NCBI GenBank assembly: GCA_965247705.1
Contig: CBDFHV010000082.1
Location: 166,832-230,831, forward strand
Source: CBDFHV01 sp965247705
GTDB lineage: Bacteria > Pseudomonadota > Alphaproteobacteria > Rhodospirillales > CAMCUA01
Length of the DNA stretch: 64,000 bases
Reading direction: 5' to 3'
Shown here: piece by piece, positions 7,263 through 14,937 of the stretch
How positions within the stretch are numbered: the first letter of the stretch is position 1
Layout of the letters: the number at the start of each line of letters is the position of its first letter
Notes under the pieces: model-generated
Told to the model about the DNA's origin: nothing
Seen by the model: the letters and a program-made list of their open reading frames with translations, nothing else
Databases searched by the model: none
Program-made: the position numbers and the translations under genes

Positions 7263-8719
7263 TGGCCCGCAACCCCAAACGCAAAACCCCGGCACGGCCG
7301 CCCCGTGGCGAGGCCGCCGCCACCGGCGGCGGCATGGAGACGGCCATCTCGCCTTTCTTGGCCACAACCGGATCGCCGCAAAATATCCTGCGCGGCGGCC
7401 CCGCGGCCTGGCGCGAGACCCTGCGCGACGAGAAGGCCGCCACCAGCCTGGCCCAACTGCTCGACGCCGTCTCGGCCATCCCCTGGCGCATCGAGCCCGG
7501 CGGGCCGGGACGGCGCGATGCCCTTGCCGCGGAGGATCTCGCCGAACAACTGGCGGCGATCGACTTCGATACCGCCTTCCGCGAGATGGCCCATGCCGTC
7601 TGGTACGGCTATGCGGTCGCCGAGATCATCTGGCAACCGACACCCGGCCGGGTCGAGATCGCCGCCATCCGCACCCGCGCGCCCGAGCGCTTCCGGTTCG
7701 GCGCCGACGGGAACCTGCGCCTGGTGAGCCGCACCCATCCCCGCGGCGCGGCCGTGCCCGCGGCCAAGTTCTGGCTCGCCCGCATGCCCGCCGAGCACGG
7801 CGGCCAGGCCCATGGGCCCGGCGCCGCCCGGCTCTGTTTCTGGCCGGTCTGGCTCAAGCGCAACGGCATCCGCTACTGGGCCGTGGCGCATTGGAGAAGT
7901 TCGGCACCCCCACGCCCATCGGCAAGCATAGGACGGAATGCGCAGCAAGCGGAGATCGACCTCTTGCTGGAGACGCTCCAGCGGTTGGCTCAGGGCGCCG
8001 GCATCGCCATCCCCGAGGGCCAGGAGATCGCCTTCCTGGAAGCCACCCGGCGCAGCGGCGGCGATCATGCCCAGTTCTGCAAGTACATGGACGCCCTCAT
8101 CGTCGAGGCCGTCCTGTTGCAGACCGCGACTACCGAGATGGGGCCGTGGAAGGGCACCGCCGAGGTTCAGAAGCTGGTGCGCGACGAGCGCGTCGCCACC
8201 CTCTCGCGCATGATCTGTTCGAGCCTCGAGCGCACCGTCGCCCGCTGGCTCTCCGACTGGAACTACCCCGGCGCCGCCTATCCCAAGGTGGTGCGCGAGA
8301 TCGCGCCTCCCGAGGACCTCAACGCCCGCGCCCAGCGCGATGAGATCGTCGCCCGCATGAGCAACCGCCGGCCGACTCTGCGCTACATCGAGGACACCTA
8401 TGGCGGCGAATGGGAGGACGCCTCGGCGCCGGGCGCCGGCGGGCGTTTCGCCTTTGCCGAAGCCGGCCGGGACGATGCCATCGACCGGGCGCTCGCCGCC
8501 GAGCTCGACGGCTGGCAACCCCTCATGGAGCCCATGATCGAGCCTGTCCTCGATGCCGTCCGCAACGCCGATGGATTCCAGGACGTGCGCGAAAGCCTCG
8601 GCGGTCTGTACCGCCGCATGGACGAGACGCCGCTGACAACCAAACTGCATCGCATGGCGTTCTCGGCCGAACTCTCGGGCGACGCCGGACTGGTCGACGA
8701 CGATACCGGCGAGGGTTGA
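7262..8719 (+). CDS. portal protein, DUF935 (Mu gp29-like), locally out of frame
   Basis: A 485-residue portal protein (DUF935), which forms the DNA entry ring of the head. The start ATG at 7262 overlaps the terminase stop. The family start ISPFLATTGSPQNILRGG and the later IPEGQEIAFLEA and GGDHAQF segments are clear. In the middle the expected LEKFGTPTPIGK motif is not in this frame: it reads correctly one frame over at 7891-7926, and the main frame resumes at about 7942 (NAQQAEIDLL). Two compensating indels thus replace about 18 residues with an unrelated string. The ORF stays open, so the protein may be made but is probably damaged, unless these are sequencing errors. Confidence 0.75.
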   Translation: MARNPKRKTPARPPRGEAAATGGGMETAISPFLATTGSPQNILRGGPAAWRETLRDEKAATSLAQLLDAVSAIPWRIEPGGPGRRDALAAEDLAEQLAAIDFDTAFREMAHAVWYGYAVAEIIWQPTPGRVEIAAIRTRAPERFRFGADGNLRLVSRTHPRGAAVPAAKFWLARMPAEHGGQAHGPGAARLCFWPVWLKRNGIRYWAVAHWRSSAPPRPSASIGRNAQQAEIDLLLETLQRLAQGAGIAIPEGQEIAFLEATRRSGGDHAQFCKYMDALIVEAVLLQTATTEMGPWKGTAEVQKLVRDERVATLSRMICSSLERTVARWLSDWNYPGAAYPKVVREIAPPEDLNARAQRDEIVARMSNRRPTLRYIEDTYGGEWEDASAPGAGGRFAFAEAGRDDAIDRALAAELDGWQPLMEPMIEPVLDAVRNADGFQDVRESLGGLYRRMDETPLTTKLHRMAFSAELSGDAGLVDDDTGEG

Positions 8720-8721
8720 GC

Positions 8722-9912
8722 GTGCCTCAACCCGAGATCCTCGATCTCCCGCCCGAGGAAGCCGTCAAGAATTTCCAAGCCAAGGGCTTCCATGTCGGCT
8801 TCGACTGGCGCGATACCGACGCCAACACCCACGTCCGCTCCTTCACCGTCGCCAAGGCCATGAAGCTCGATATCCTCGAGGACATCCAGGGCGCCATGGA
8901 CGAGGCGATCGCCGACGGCAAGACCTTCGACTGGTTCCGCGACAACCTCGAGCCCACCCTGCGCAAGAAGGGCTGGTGGGGCCGCCAGCGCATGGTCGAT
9001 CCCGTCACCGGCGAGAGCCGCATCGTCCAGCTCGGCTCGCCGCGGCGGCTCCGCATCATATTCGATACCAACCTCCGCATGGCCCACGCCCACGGCCGCT
9101 GGCAGGGCATCGAGCGCCTCAAGGAGCAAATGCCTTTTCTGCGTTACGTCTCGGTGCTGGACGCCCGCACCCGGCCCGAGCATGCCCGCTGGCACGGCAC
9201 TGTGCTGCCGGTCGATCATCCCTTCTGGCGCACCCACTACCCGCCCAACGGCTGGCGCTGCCGCTGCATCGTCCAGCAGCTCTCCGATGACGATCTCGAG
9301 CGCTACGGCTCCAAGGTCTCGTCCGGCCCGCCGCCCGGCTCGGAGCAAACCCGCCCCTGGGTCAACAGGCGCACCGGCGAGGCGGCCCGCGTGCCCGTCG
9401 GCATCGATCCCGGTTTTGCCCACAATGTCGGCACCATCAACCCCGGCCGCGAGGCCGCCGACCGCCTGATCGCCAAGATCGACGCCGCGCCCGAGGACCT
9501 CGCCCGCGCCGCCATCGGCACCCCCTGGCGCACGCCTCTGTTCGCGCGCCACCTTGCCGGGGCTGCGGATGGCGACTGGCCGGTCGCTGCCCTGCCCGAG
9601 GCCGTCCTGAGTGCCATCGGGGCGAGATCGCGCACCATCCGCCTCTCCGGCGATACCGCCGCCAAGCAGACCGTCCGCCACGCCGACGTCGCTCCCGCCG
9701 ACTACGCCCGCATCCAGCGGATATTCGACGAGGGGGAAGTGTTCGCGACCTACGGAAACCAAGCCGCCGCCTTCCTCGAGCAGGATGGCCGCCTCTGGCG
9801 CGCCATCGTCAAAGCCACCAAAGACGGCGGCGAGACGTTCCTTGTCACCCTGCACCGGGCGCAGCACCGCGACCGCAACGTGGCGCGGCAGCGTTTTCGG
9901 GCCATCCCTTGA
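8722..9912 (+). CDS. head morphogenesis protein gp30/gpF-like with C-terminal PBECR-type domain
   Basis: A 396-residue protein starting at GTG 8722, two bases after the portal stop. The N-terminal 220 residues are the Mu gpF / SPP1 gp7 head-morphogenesis domain: IIFDTNLRMAHAHGRWQ, YVSVLDARTRPEHARWHGTV, and the Cys pair in GWRCRCIVQQ. The C-terminal 100 residues (from TIRLSGDTAAKQTVRHADVA to RDRNVARQRF) look like a PBECR-type barnase/EndoU/colicin-like fold, which is found fused to gpF in many Mu-like phages and is predicted to be a nuclease (family knowledge). It is the last recognisable phage gene. Confidence 0.75.
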   Translation: MPQPEILDLPPEEAVKNFQAKGFHVGFDWRDTDANTHVRSFTVAKAMKLDILEDIQGAMDEAIADGKTFDWFRDNLEPTLRKKGWWGRQRMVDPVTGESRIVQLGSPRRLRIIFDTNLRMAHAHGRWQGIERLKEQMPFLRYVSVLDARTRPEHARWHGTVLPVDHPFWRTHYPPNGWRCRCIVQQLSDDDLERYGSKVSSGPPPGSEQTRPWVNRRTGEAARVPVGIDPGFAHNVGTINPGREAADRLIAKIDAAPEDLARAAIGTPWRTPLFARHLAGAADGDWPVAALPEAVLSAIGARSRTIRLSGDTAAKQTVRHADVAPADYARIQRIFDEGEVFATYGNQAAAFLEQDGRLWRAIVKATKDGGETFLVTLHRAQHRDRNVARQRFRAIP

Positions 9913-10051
9913 TGAGAAGTGATGCGCCTGGAGGGCCGCAACCCCCTCGCGTGGCCGAAGCCGTACGGGTAATGCGAAAATGCCTCAGGCGCTGTTCCCA
10001 ATGTACGCCGTGGCGCTCGGTGTTTCAAGTGAGGAGGGAGGGGGGTAGTGC

Positions 10052-10065
10052 CTCAGTTTGAAATC
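10052..10065 (+). repeat. left 14-bp inverted repeat of a 420-bp unit
   Basis: The sequence CTCAGTTTGAAATC is repeated exactly in inverse orientation at 10459-10472. The two copies enclose 10066-10458, which holds one convincing small gene and one doubtful one on the minus strand. The hexamer AGTGCC lies at both outer edges (10047-10052 and 10475-10480). This looks like a small mobile unit or a deleted insertion element carrying passenger genes. Confidence 0.7.
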
Positions 10066-10169
10066 CATTTTTCGTAGGTGGCAGGACGCGTCGGCTTCGG
10101 AGCCCGCGCATCAATCAAGCCAACGATCACATCAACTGGACGCTTCTGGCCGTTGGGGCCTCGGGGCAT
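10053..10169 (-). CDS. possible 38-residue peptide
   Basis: A short minus-strand ORF starting at ATG 10169, three bases after the stop of the preceding gene, with GGAAGG about nine bases upstream. It begins MPRGPNGQKRPVDVI, which resembles the start of small KRPADVIGNA-type conserved proteins known from Alphaproteobacteria, but the second half does not match that pattern. Its stop codon lies inside the left inverted repeat, so the end may be a product of the element boundary. Real expression is uncertain. Confidence 0.3.
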   Translation of the reverse strand: MPRGPNGQKRPVDVIVGLIDARAPKPTRPATYEKWISN

Positions 10170-10171
10170 CT

Positions 10172-10381
10172 TCAAATACCTTCCACCATCTTGATGAACT
10201 TGCGCCAAGATAGCTTGACACCATTCTGCCGCATCGTTCTTCCGTGGCACCAAATTAATCCTGACTTTGTCAGTACAAAATCACCAAGATGATCCTTGCC
10301 GCCTGGCGAATATACATCAAACTCGATGCCTGCATTCTTAACTTCCATCCCGACGTCGAGCGACTTGATTGTTACCTTCAT
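10172..10381 (-). CDS. small conserved hypothetical protein
   Basis: A 69-residue protein starting at ATG 10381 with a strong AGGAGG upstream. It begins MKVTIKSLDVGMEVKNAGIE and contains HLGDFVLTKSGLIWCHGRT and KLSWRKFIKMVEG. Short proteins of this type occur widely as accessory genes, with no function known to me. The frame is open upstream to 10456, but the ribosome-binding site decides for 10381. It lies inside the 420-bp unit bounded by inverted repeats and has lower GC than its surroundings, which suggests transfer. Confidence 0.55.
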   Translation of the reverse strand: MKVTIKSLDVGMEVKNAGIEFDVYSPGGKDHLGDFVLTKSGLIWCHGRTMRQNGVKLSWRKFIKMVEGI

Positions 10382-10458
10382 TCTCAGCTCCTCCTGATGC
10401 TTCCCGCTAAGCATACAGGAGACCAAGGAATCACGCGAGCCGCTGTCAAGCCCCATCA

Positions 10459-10472
10459 GATTTCAAACTGAG
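10459..10472 (-). repeat. right 14-bp inverted repeat of a 420-bp unit
   Basis: GATTTCAAACTGAG is the exact reverse complement of 10052-10065. The next bases are GACAGTGCC, so the AGTGCC seen outside the left repeat also follows here, as a target duplication might. Confidence 0.7.
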
Positions 10473-10565
10473 ACAGTGCCGGGAGGGGCGCAGGTGATCG
10501 TGGCAATGGCGATACGGCTCGACGGCAGAAGACCTCTGGTAGCGGCCATTTTCACGGCTCATTCG

Positions 10566-10661
10566 GACCCTTTGAAACGGCCTGAATTTGCCGGCGATTC
10601 AGACCCCTGAAACGGCCGGAAAATTGGAATTTAAGGGCCTTTCACGCTCCTTGAACGGCGG
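10566..10661. repeat. three degenerate terminal-type repeats
   Basis: Copies are at 10566-10582 (GACCCTTTGAAACGGCC), 10602-10617 (GACCCCTGAAACGGCC) and 10646-10661 (GCTCCTTGAACGGCGG), spaced about 35-45 bp. Several spaced repeats of this type are characteristic of the ends of IS21-family elements, where they bind the transposase (family knowledge). No IS21 istA or istB gene is present, so this would be a solo end left behind by a deletion. Confidence 0.35.
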
Positions 10662-10740
10662 ATTCGCAAATACTTTTGATTCTCGCGTCCGGCCGGGCCA
10701 CCCCTCCACAACGCCTTGAAAAACAAGGCCTCATCCCACC

Positions 10741-10770
10741 TCTTCCCGCATCTTCCCGCATCTTCCCGAT
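10741..10770. repeat. tandem decamer, three copies
   Basis: TCTTCCCGCA is repeated at 10741-10750 and 10751-10760, with a third copy changed in its last base (10761-10770). It lies 16 bp from the broken end of the oxidoreductase gene. Slippage is a simple explanation. Confidence 0.7.
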
Positions 10771-10786
10771 TCACAAAGACTTTCGT

Positions 10787-11788
10787 TCACGCACATCCCC
10801 GCATGGGAGCGGTCATGACATCGTGGCGGACTTCGGCGCCCACCGCCTCGTCGTCCAGGAGCTGGCCGAACAGCAGGTGCGGATTGACCGATGAGACGAT
10901 CACCGGAGCGGCGAACTCCTCGCCGTCGCGGCTCACCGCGCCGCTGGCGGCGCCGTTGGCGTGGCATACCTGGGTCACCGGGCAGTCGGTTCGCAGCGTC
11001 ACCCCATGCTTTTGGCAGCAGGCGATGAGGGCCTCGACGATCGCGCCCATGCCGCCGACGGGAAGACCTTTGGATCCCCGCAGGGGAAGCCGCCGCGGAT
11101 CGGCGCCATCGTTGGGCGGCGTGGAGCGCAAAGCGAACAGTCGCAGCATCAGCCCCATGGCGGTGCCGGGCGAGGATGGCGGCACCATGTTCGCCGCCAT
11201 GCTGATCATGCCGAGGATGGCCCTGGCCTGTTCGGAACGCAGGGCGCCCTCCAGAATCTCCCGCAAGCTACCGATGACGACGCGGGAGAAAAGTCGCTCC
11301 TGTGCCGCCGGAACCCGTCCGGCCAGTTCCACCAGGCTGGGCGATGGCTCGAACACCGAGACTCCCAAGGCGTCGGCCAAGTTTTCCAGGGACTCCATCA
11401 AGCCGTGATAGCGCGCCGCCTCGCCGGGACTGAAGGAATCCAGCTGGGCATCCACCCTCCGCTGGTCCCGCCAGGCGATGAAGCATTCCTCCGGGAAGTG
11501 ATGGACAACCATGGGCTCCTGGCGCACGTAACGGAGCCCCAGCTCTTCCAGTCCCAGTTCATCGACGACCCGAGAGTTCAGGGCGCCCGGCGAATTGGTG
11601 AACGACGTCCGATACCCCGGCAGAAGCTCGAAGTTTGCGCAGAGACCGCCCACCCGATCCCGGGCCTCCAGAACGCCGACGCGAAGGCCGGCCTGGCCCA
11701 TCAAGGCCGCCGCGACCAGACCGTTGTGCCCGCCGCCGACGACGAGAGCGTCGAAACGGTTGGCTGCGGGCACCCTGTCGACGTTCAC
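10787..11788 (-). pseudogene. FAD-dependent oxidoreductase (phytoene-dehydrogenase-like), C-terminally truncated
   Basis: A 333-residue N-terminal part of an NAD(P)/FAD-dependent oxidoreductase. The Rossmann FAD site reads ALVVGGGHNGLVAAALMGQ near residue 13, followed by VLEARDRVGGLCA. Later are GGMGAIVEAL and the APVIVSSVNPHLLF strand. Full-length relatives have about 500-540 residues; here the frame ends abruptly after PMRGCA, a conserved spot where the family continues with the substrate domain. About 190 residues are missing. The start is GTG 11788 with GAGGAGG upstream, eleven bases after the dipeptidase-like gene's stop, so it was the last gene of the operon. Probably inactive. Confidence 0.8.
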
Positions 11789-11798
11789 GGTTGCCTCC

Positions 11799-12812
11799 TC
11801 AGGCGTCGGGTTCGAAGGTATCGCCGAACATTCTCAACCAGTTGCCGCCGGCGAGCTTGGCCATTTCCGAATCGCTGAAACCTTTCTTCTGTATCGCTTC
11901 GAGGACGCCGGGGAAGCTGGCCGGCGTGCGGAACCAGGTCGGCCACTCGGCGAGGCCGCCGGAAATTGGGATCGGGCTCTCCCGCGCCCAGCGGCCGGCG
12001 CGCCACCAGGTAATGATGTTGTCCGGGTAGCCGCCATAGAAGTCGGTCCCGAAGCCCACCGCGTCGATGCCGGCCAATTCCACCGTCCAGGCCACCATGT
12101 CGGTAAAGTCCTCGAGGGTCGAATTGGAGCCGCCGCGCATCATCCTGGGGTACATGCCAAGGCCGATCACGCCGCCTCGCGCTGCCAGGTTGCGGATGAT
12201 TTCCGTCGACTTGGTGCGTTTCTTCAGCTCGATGTCGGCGCCGACGAACTCCGTCGGGTTGGCGTGGGTCACGGCCACCGGCTTGGCGGAGTAGTCGATG
12301 GTCTCCAGGGTGGTCCGCTCGCCGCAATGGGACAGGTCCACCAGCATGCCGACCCGGTTCATCTCCGTGACCACGTTGCGTCCGAAGTGTTTGGACAGCC
12401 CCGTGTCCGGGTCCTCCCAACAGCCGCAGGCGACGTGGTTCTGGACATTGTAGGTAAGCTGGACAACCCGCACGCCCAGGCGGTGGAATATCCGCACCAG
12501 TTCGAGATCGTCCTCGAAGGGCGAGGCGTTCTGAAAGCCATAGACGATGGCGGTGCGCCCGGAGGCGCTGATCTGTTCGATCTCCTCGGCGGTCGTTGCC
12601 AGCGCGATCAGGTCGCCATGGTCGTCGAACAGCCGGTTCCACTCGCCGATCACCGACAGGGTATCGCGGGCGTTCTCCCAGATCGCCAGCGTGATATGGA
12701 CGCAGCCGATCCCCGCCGTACGCCACTGCTCGAAACGCTCCCGGGTCCATACCCCGAATTCCAGCGCATCGATGATTATCATGCGATCCTTGGCTGCTCC
12801 TGTATCGCCCAT
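11799..12812 (-). CDS. M19 membrane-dipeptidase-like protein lacking part of the metal site
   Basis: A 337-residue protein of the peptidase M19 (renal dipeptidase) family. The start ATG 12812 has GGGGAGGC seven bases upstream; the longer frame to 12935 lacks one. Conserved parts: RLGVRVVQLTYNVQNHVACG, LVDLSHCGERTT, VAVTHANP and AVGFGTDFYGG, which supply two His and one Asp. The usual N-terminal HxD zinc motif is replaced by DALEFGVW, and the bridging Glu of the EG strand reads as Gln (YGFQNASPFE). The substrate, and even hydrolase activity, are therefore uncertain. It is embedded in the decaying operon between an ABM protein and the oxidoreductase. Confidence 0.75.
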   Translation of the reverse strand: MGDTGAAKDRMIIIDALEFGVWTRERFEQWRTAGIGCVHITLAIWENARDTLSVIGEWNRLFDDHGDLIALATTAEEIEQISASGRTAIVYGFQNASPFEDDLELVRIFHRLGVRVVQLTYNVQNHVACGCWEDPDTGLSKHFGRNVVTEMNRVGMLVDLSHCGERTTLETIDYSAKPVAVTHANPTEFVGADIELKKRTKSTEIIRNLAARGGVIGLGMYPRMMRGGSNSTLEDFTDMVAWTVELAGIDAVGFGTDFYGGYPDNIITWWRAGRWARESPIPISGGLAEWPTWFRTPASFPGVLEAIQKKGFSDSEMAKLAGGNWLRMFGDTFEPDA

Positions 12813-12864
12813 GTTCTGCCTCCCCTTTCGTGCTGATCGACTGAGTTCGCGTCCCTTGACTCCC

Positions 12865-13158
12865 CTATGGAAGGGATTCGTACACCTCGAATTCGGTCTT
12901 CGTGGCGCTGGCGTAAATGGTGCTCGGATCGACACTGACCGGAACCGATTTCTTGCGCTGTTCCCAGGCCTCCTTGTCCTCCCGCGACGCCCATTCCGTA
13001 ACGGTCACGATATGGTTCGTCGTGCCGCTGACAATTCCCGTCTTGCGAGAAATCAGCCCCTTGCACTGGGCCATCTCGGCCGAATTTCGTCCAATTCGCT
13101 CACGGGCGGCGTCGATCATGCCGTCGCGAATTTCGTGATCGACGCAGATGACGATCAT
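12865..13158 (-). CDS. antibiotic-biosynthesis-monooxygenase (ABM) domain protein
   Basis: A 97-residue ferredoxin-like ABM-fold protein: MIVICVDHEIRDGMIDAARE forms strand and helix 1, then GIVSGTTNHIVTVTEWASRE and a KEAWEQRKKS helix. ABM proteins include small cofactor-free monooxygenases and dimeric accessory proteins. ATG 13158 is chosen because GGAG stands seven bases upstream; ATG 13170 is possible. It belongs to the minus-strand operon; in catabolic operons such proteins often assist oxidation steps (inference). Confidence 0.65.
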   Translation of the reverse strand: MIVICVDHEIRDGMIDAARERIGRNSAEMAQCKGLISRKTGIVSGTTNHIVTVTEWASREDKEAWEQRKKSVPVSVDPSTIYASATKTEFEVYESLP

Positions 13159-13340
13159 GGTTGGCTCCATAATTGTTGTCAGGAAGCGCGGCGGGCGCTT
13201 CGGCCATTGATTTTGGCGCTGGATCAAGCATATGCGGCCCGTCCTTGCAAACAAACAAGATTTAGGGAACTTCTGCCCAGACACTTCAATCTGAAGCCAA
13301 GTCGGTAGCGGCACATCGGCGCGACGACCGCTGGCGGGGA

Positions 13341-14306
13341 TCAGCCGGCGCCGAGGCGCGACTGCTCCGAAGTTGCGATCAAGGACCTGTCGGCGAACGC
13401 CATCAGGCTCGCCCACAGATCGTGATCGACTTCCCAGCCCCTGCCCGTGGTGCGGCGCCGTGCCGCCGCGACGTCGGCGCTGGTGAAGAAGAGGGACTCC
13501 CGGGCCGACCGGACAGCCTTCGAAAACCGTTCCTTGGCGGCAATGCCGAACGGCTCGTTGCGGTCGTCCACCGCAACGACAGCGCAAATGCCTTGGGCTC
13601 GATCCGAAGATATTTCGTGTGATGGACCGGAAGGCATCAGCGGCCCGCCCTGGGAGCGCAACCCGGCCAGCCACTCGGCGCCTGCGGCGCGCAACTGAAA
13701 CAATTTCTCCAATTGTGCCTCCTGCTCTCTCGTGTTGGTGGGATCGGCCTCGACCAGGCTGGCCACCACGTCTGGCATCCCGTCCAGCGGGAACTGACTC
13801 CAAGCCCATGCGTCCGATTCGCACAAGGCGGCCGATGCCGCCGGCTTGGCCGAAGGGGTGGCGTGATCGAGCCACAACCCGAGGCCGGAAAGGCCGCGCA
13901 GCGCCAGTCGTTGGGCCAGTGCGGGAAGGAATGCCGGGTGGATCACGTTGGCGATCCCCATGGCCGCCGCACCTTCCTCGAACGCCATTGCGGAGACCCA
14001 GTCGGCCAGCGGCGGTCCGCAATGAAGGGAGGATTCGCCAACCGCATCGCAGAACGCTACGCCCGGCGCCTCGCACAACACCCGTGGCGCCCGCTAGCGG
14101 TATTCGACCAGGCGCTCCTGGATGGACTCCAACGCGACCAGGCCGCCGCCGCCCGCGTACTCGAGGAATTCGACCATTTCCGCCGCTCCGCCGACGCAAC
14201 CCTGGGGCATGGTCGCCGCGCCCAGGACACGCCGCGGCAGGCCGGAGACCTCCAGGGCCGACAGGCGAACGGTTTCCGCGTCGATGGTCCTCGGCTTGGG
14301 ATTCAC
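13341..14306 (-). pseudogene. DUF3726-like protein interrupted by an in-frame TAG
   Basis: One continuous reading frame apart from an amber codon at 14094-14096. The N-terminal part (from GTG 14306, with AGAGGA upstream) reads RLSALEVSGLPRRVLGAA and AAEMVEFLEYAGGGGLVAL, weakly like DUF3726, a family of about 200-250 residues of unknown function. After the stop the same frame continues RAPRVLCEAPG to LGAG at 13341 with family-like AFEEGAAAMG and ALRGLSGLGLW segments. Total 321 codons. Either it is a nonsense mutant, or the two halves are separate products. It directly follows the IS-split gene, 13 bases after its stop. Confidence 0.55.
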
Positions 14307-14319
14307 GGGCCGGTCCTCT

Positions 14320-14937
14320 TCAGCCCGCATCGGGAAAGGTGGGCAGAAGACCGCCGCCATGGTGTCCCGCCGCCAGTTCCTCGGGCAGGCCGGCGCCTTG
14401 CAGGAGGGTTGCCCGAATCCAGTTCTTCGATCGGGGCCTGTACTTCAGCATGCCGTAAGTGGCGATTTGAAACCGCATGATCTTGAGCGGCGAAAAATCC
14501 TTCCCCAACAGGTCCATGCGTGCGACGGCGTATTCGCACTGGGCCAGGGTATAAACCCAGCCCGCCATGTAGCGCAGATCGGGATGGCGGGCGACGAACC
14601 GTCCGACCGACTCCTCGGCCGGAAATTGCACCAGCGCGGCAAGCAGTTCCTCGATTCGGCCGACGATGTTGACCGGCAGCTCGTATAGCTCGCCGTCGTC
14701 GACGCCCCGTCGGCCGCGACGCGGCTCCATGTTTTCTTCCGAGGCGTACCAGAAATAGGGGCGGTCCCGCGCCGACTCCGGCCGGTAGCGAACGGCCCAG
14801 GCGAAATGCTCGCGGAGCAGCTTCAGCGACGTTCCCGCCCGCATGTGGGGTGGAAAGCTCAGGGCTTCGTTGGCATAGAGGCTATCCAGGTCGACCCTCC
14901 CGTCGTCGTGAATTTCCAGCAGCAGGGCATTGATGAA
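14320..14937 (-). pseudogene. unknown 572-residue protein, 3-prime part (IS-split)
   Basis: C-terminal portion (about 200 residues) of the gene whose 5-prime part is at 16015-17123. The residues right of the break read ALLLEIHDDGRVDLDSLYAN, joining in frame with VEAQEFIN from the other half once the IS and one target repeat are removed. It contains SEENMEPRRGRRGVDDG and ends PTFPDAG. I do not recognise the family. The stop lies 13 bases before the start of the DUF3726-like gene. With the IS in place this part cannot be translated from its own start. Confidence 0.8.
14930..14937. repeat. 8-bp target-site duplication, left copy
   Basis: TTGATGAA occurs here and again at 16015-16022, directly flanking the IS1595-type element. 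Eight bases is the duplication size of this IS family. Confidence 0.9.

Larger units (their letters stand above)
1..9912 (+). mobile_element. Mu-like transposable prophage, partial
   Basis: Seventeen co-directional, mostly overlapping genes follow the order of a Mu-like phage middle and late region: Gam, small early genes, GemA, methyltransferase, Mor, lysis genes, DUF2730-like, gp26-like, small terminase (DUF3486), large terminase (gp28), portal (gp29, DUF935), head morphogenesis (gp30). The transposition genes A and B would lie left of the window. After gp30 the phage order stops: no scaffold/protease, major head or tail gene follows, and unrelated chromosomal genes begin at 10787. This is therefore a right-truncated or rearranged prophage. 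The frameshift pair in the portal also points to decay, unless it is a sequencing error. Positions 1-106 hold no recognisable gene, only the ribosome-binding site GGAGG at 94-98 for Gam. Confidence 0.85.
10473..10786. other. gene-free junction between phage part and chromosome
   Basis: No credible gene lies in these 314 bases. They contain three degenerate copies of a GACCC-TTGAAACGGCC motif (10566-10661) and three tandem copies of a decamer (10741-10770). The right border is the exact point where the FAD-oxidoreductase gene loses its frame (10787-10792). It reads like the scar of one or more mobile elements. Confidence 0.5.

Noticed and set aside
10741..10770. Possible start of a CRISPR array
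   Set aside because: Three abutting decamers without spacers are a simple tandem repeat.
14094..14096. TAG read as pyrrolysine
   Set aside because: No sign of a pyrrolysine system in the window and the family is not known to use it; a nonsense mutation in an already decaying operon is simpler.
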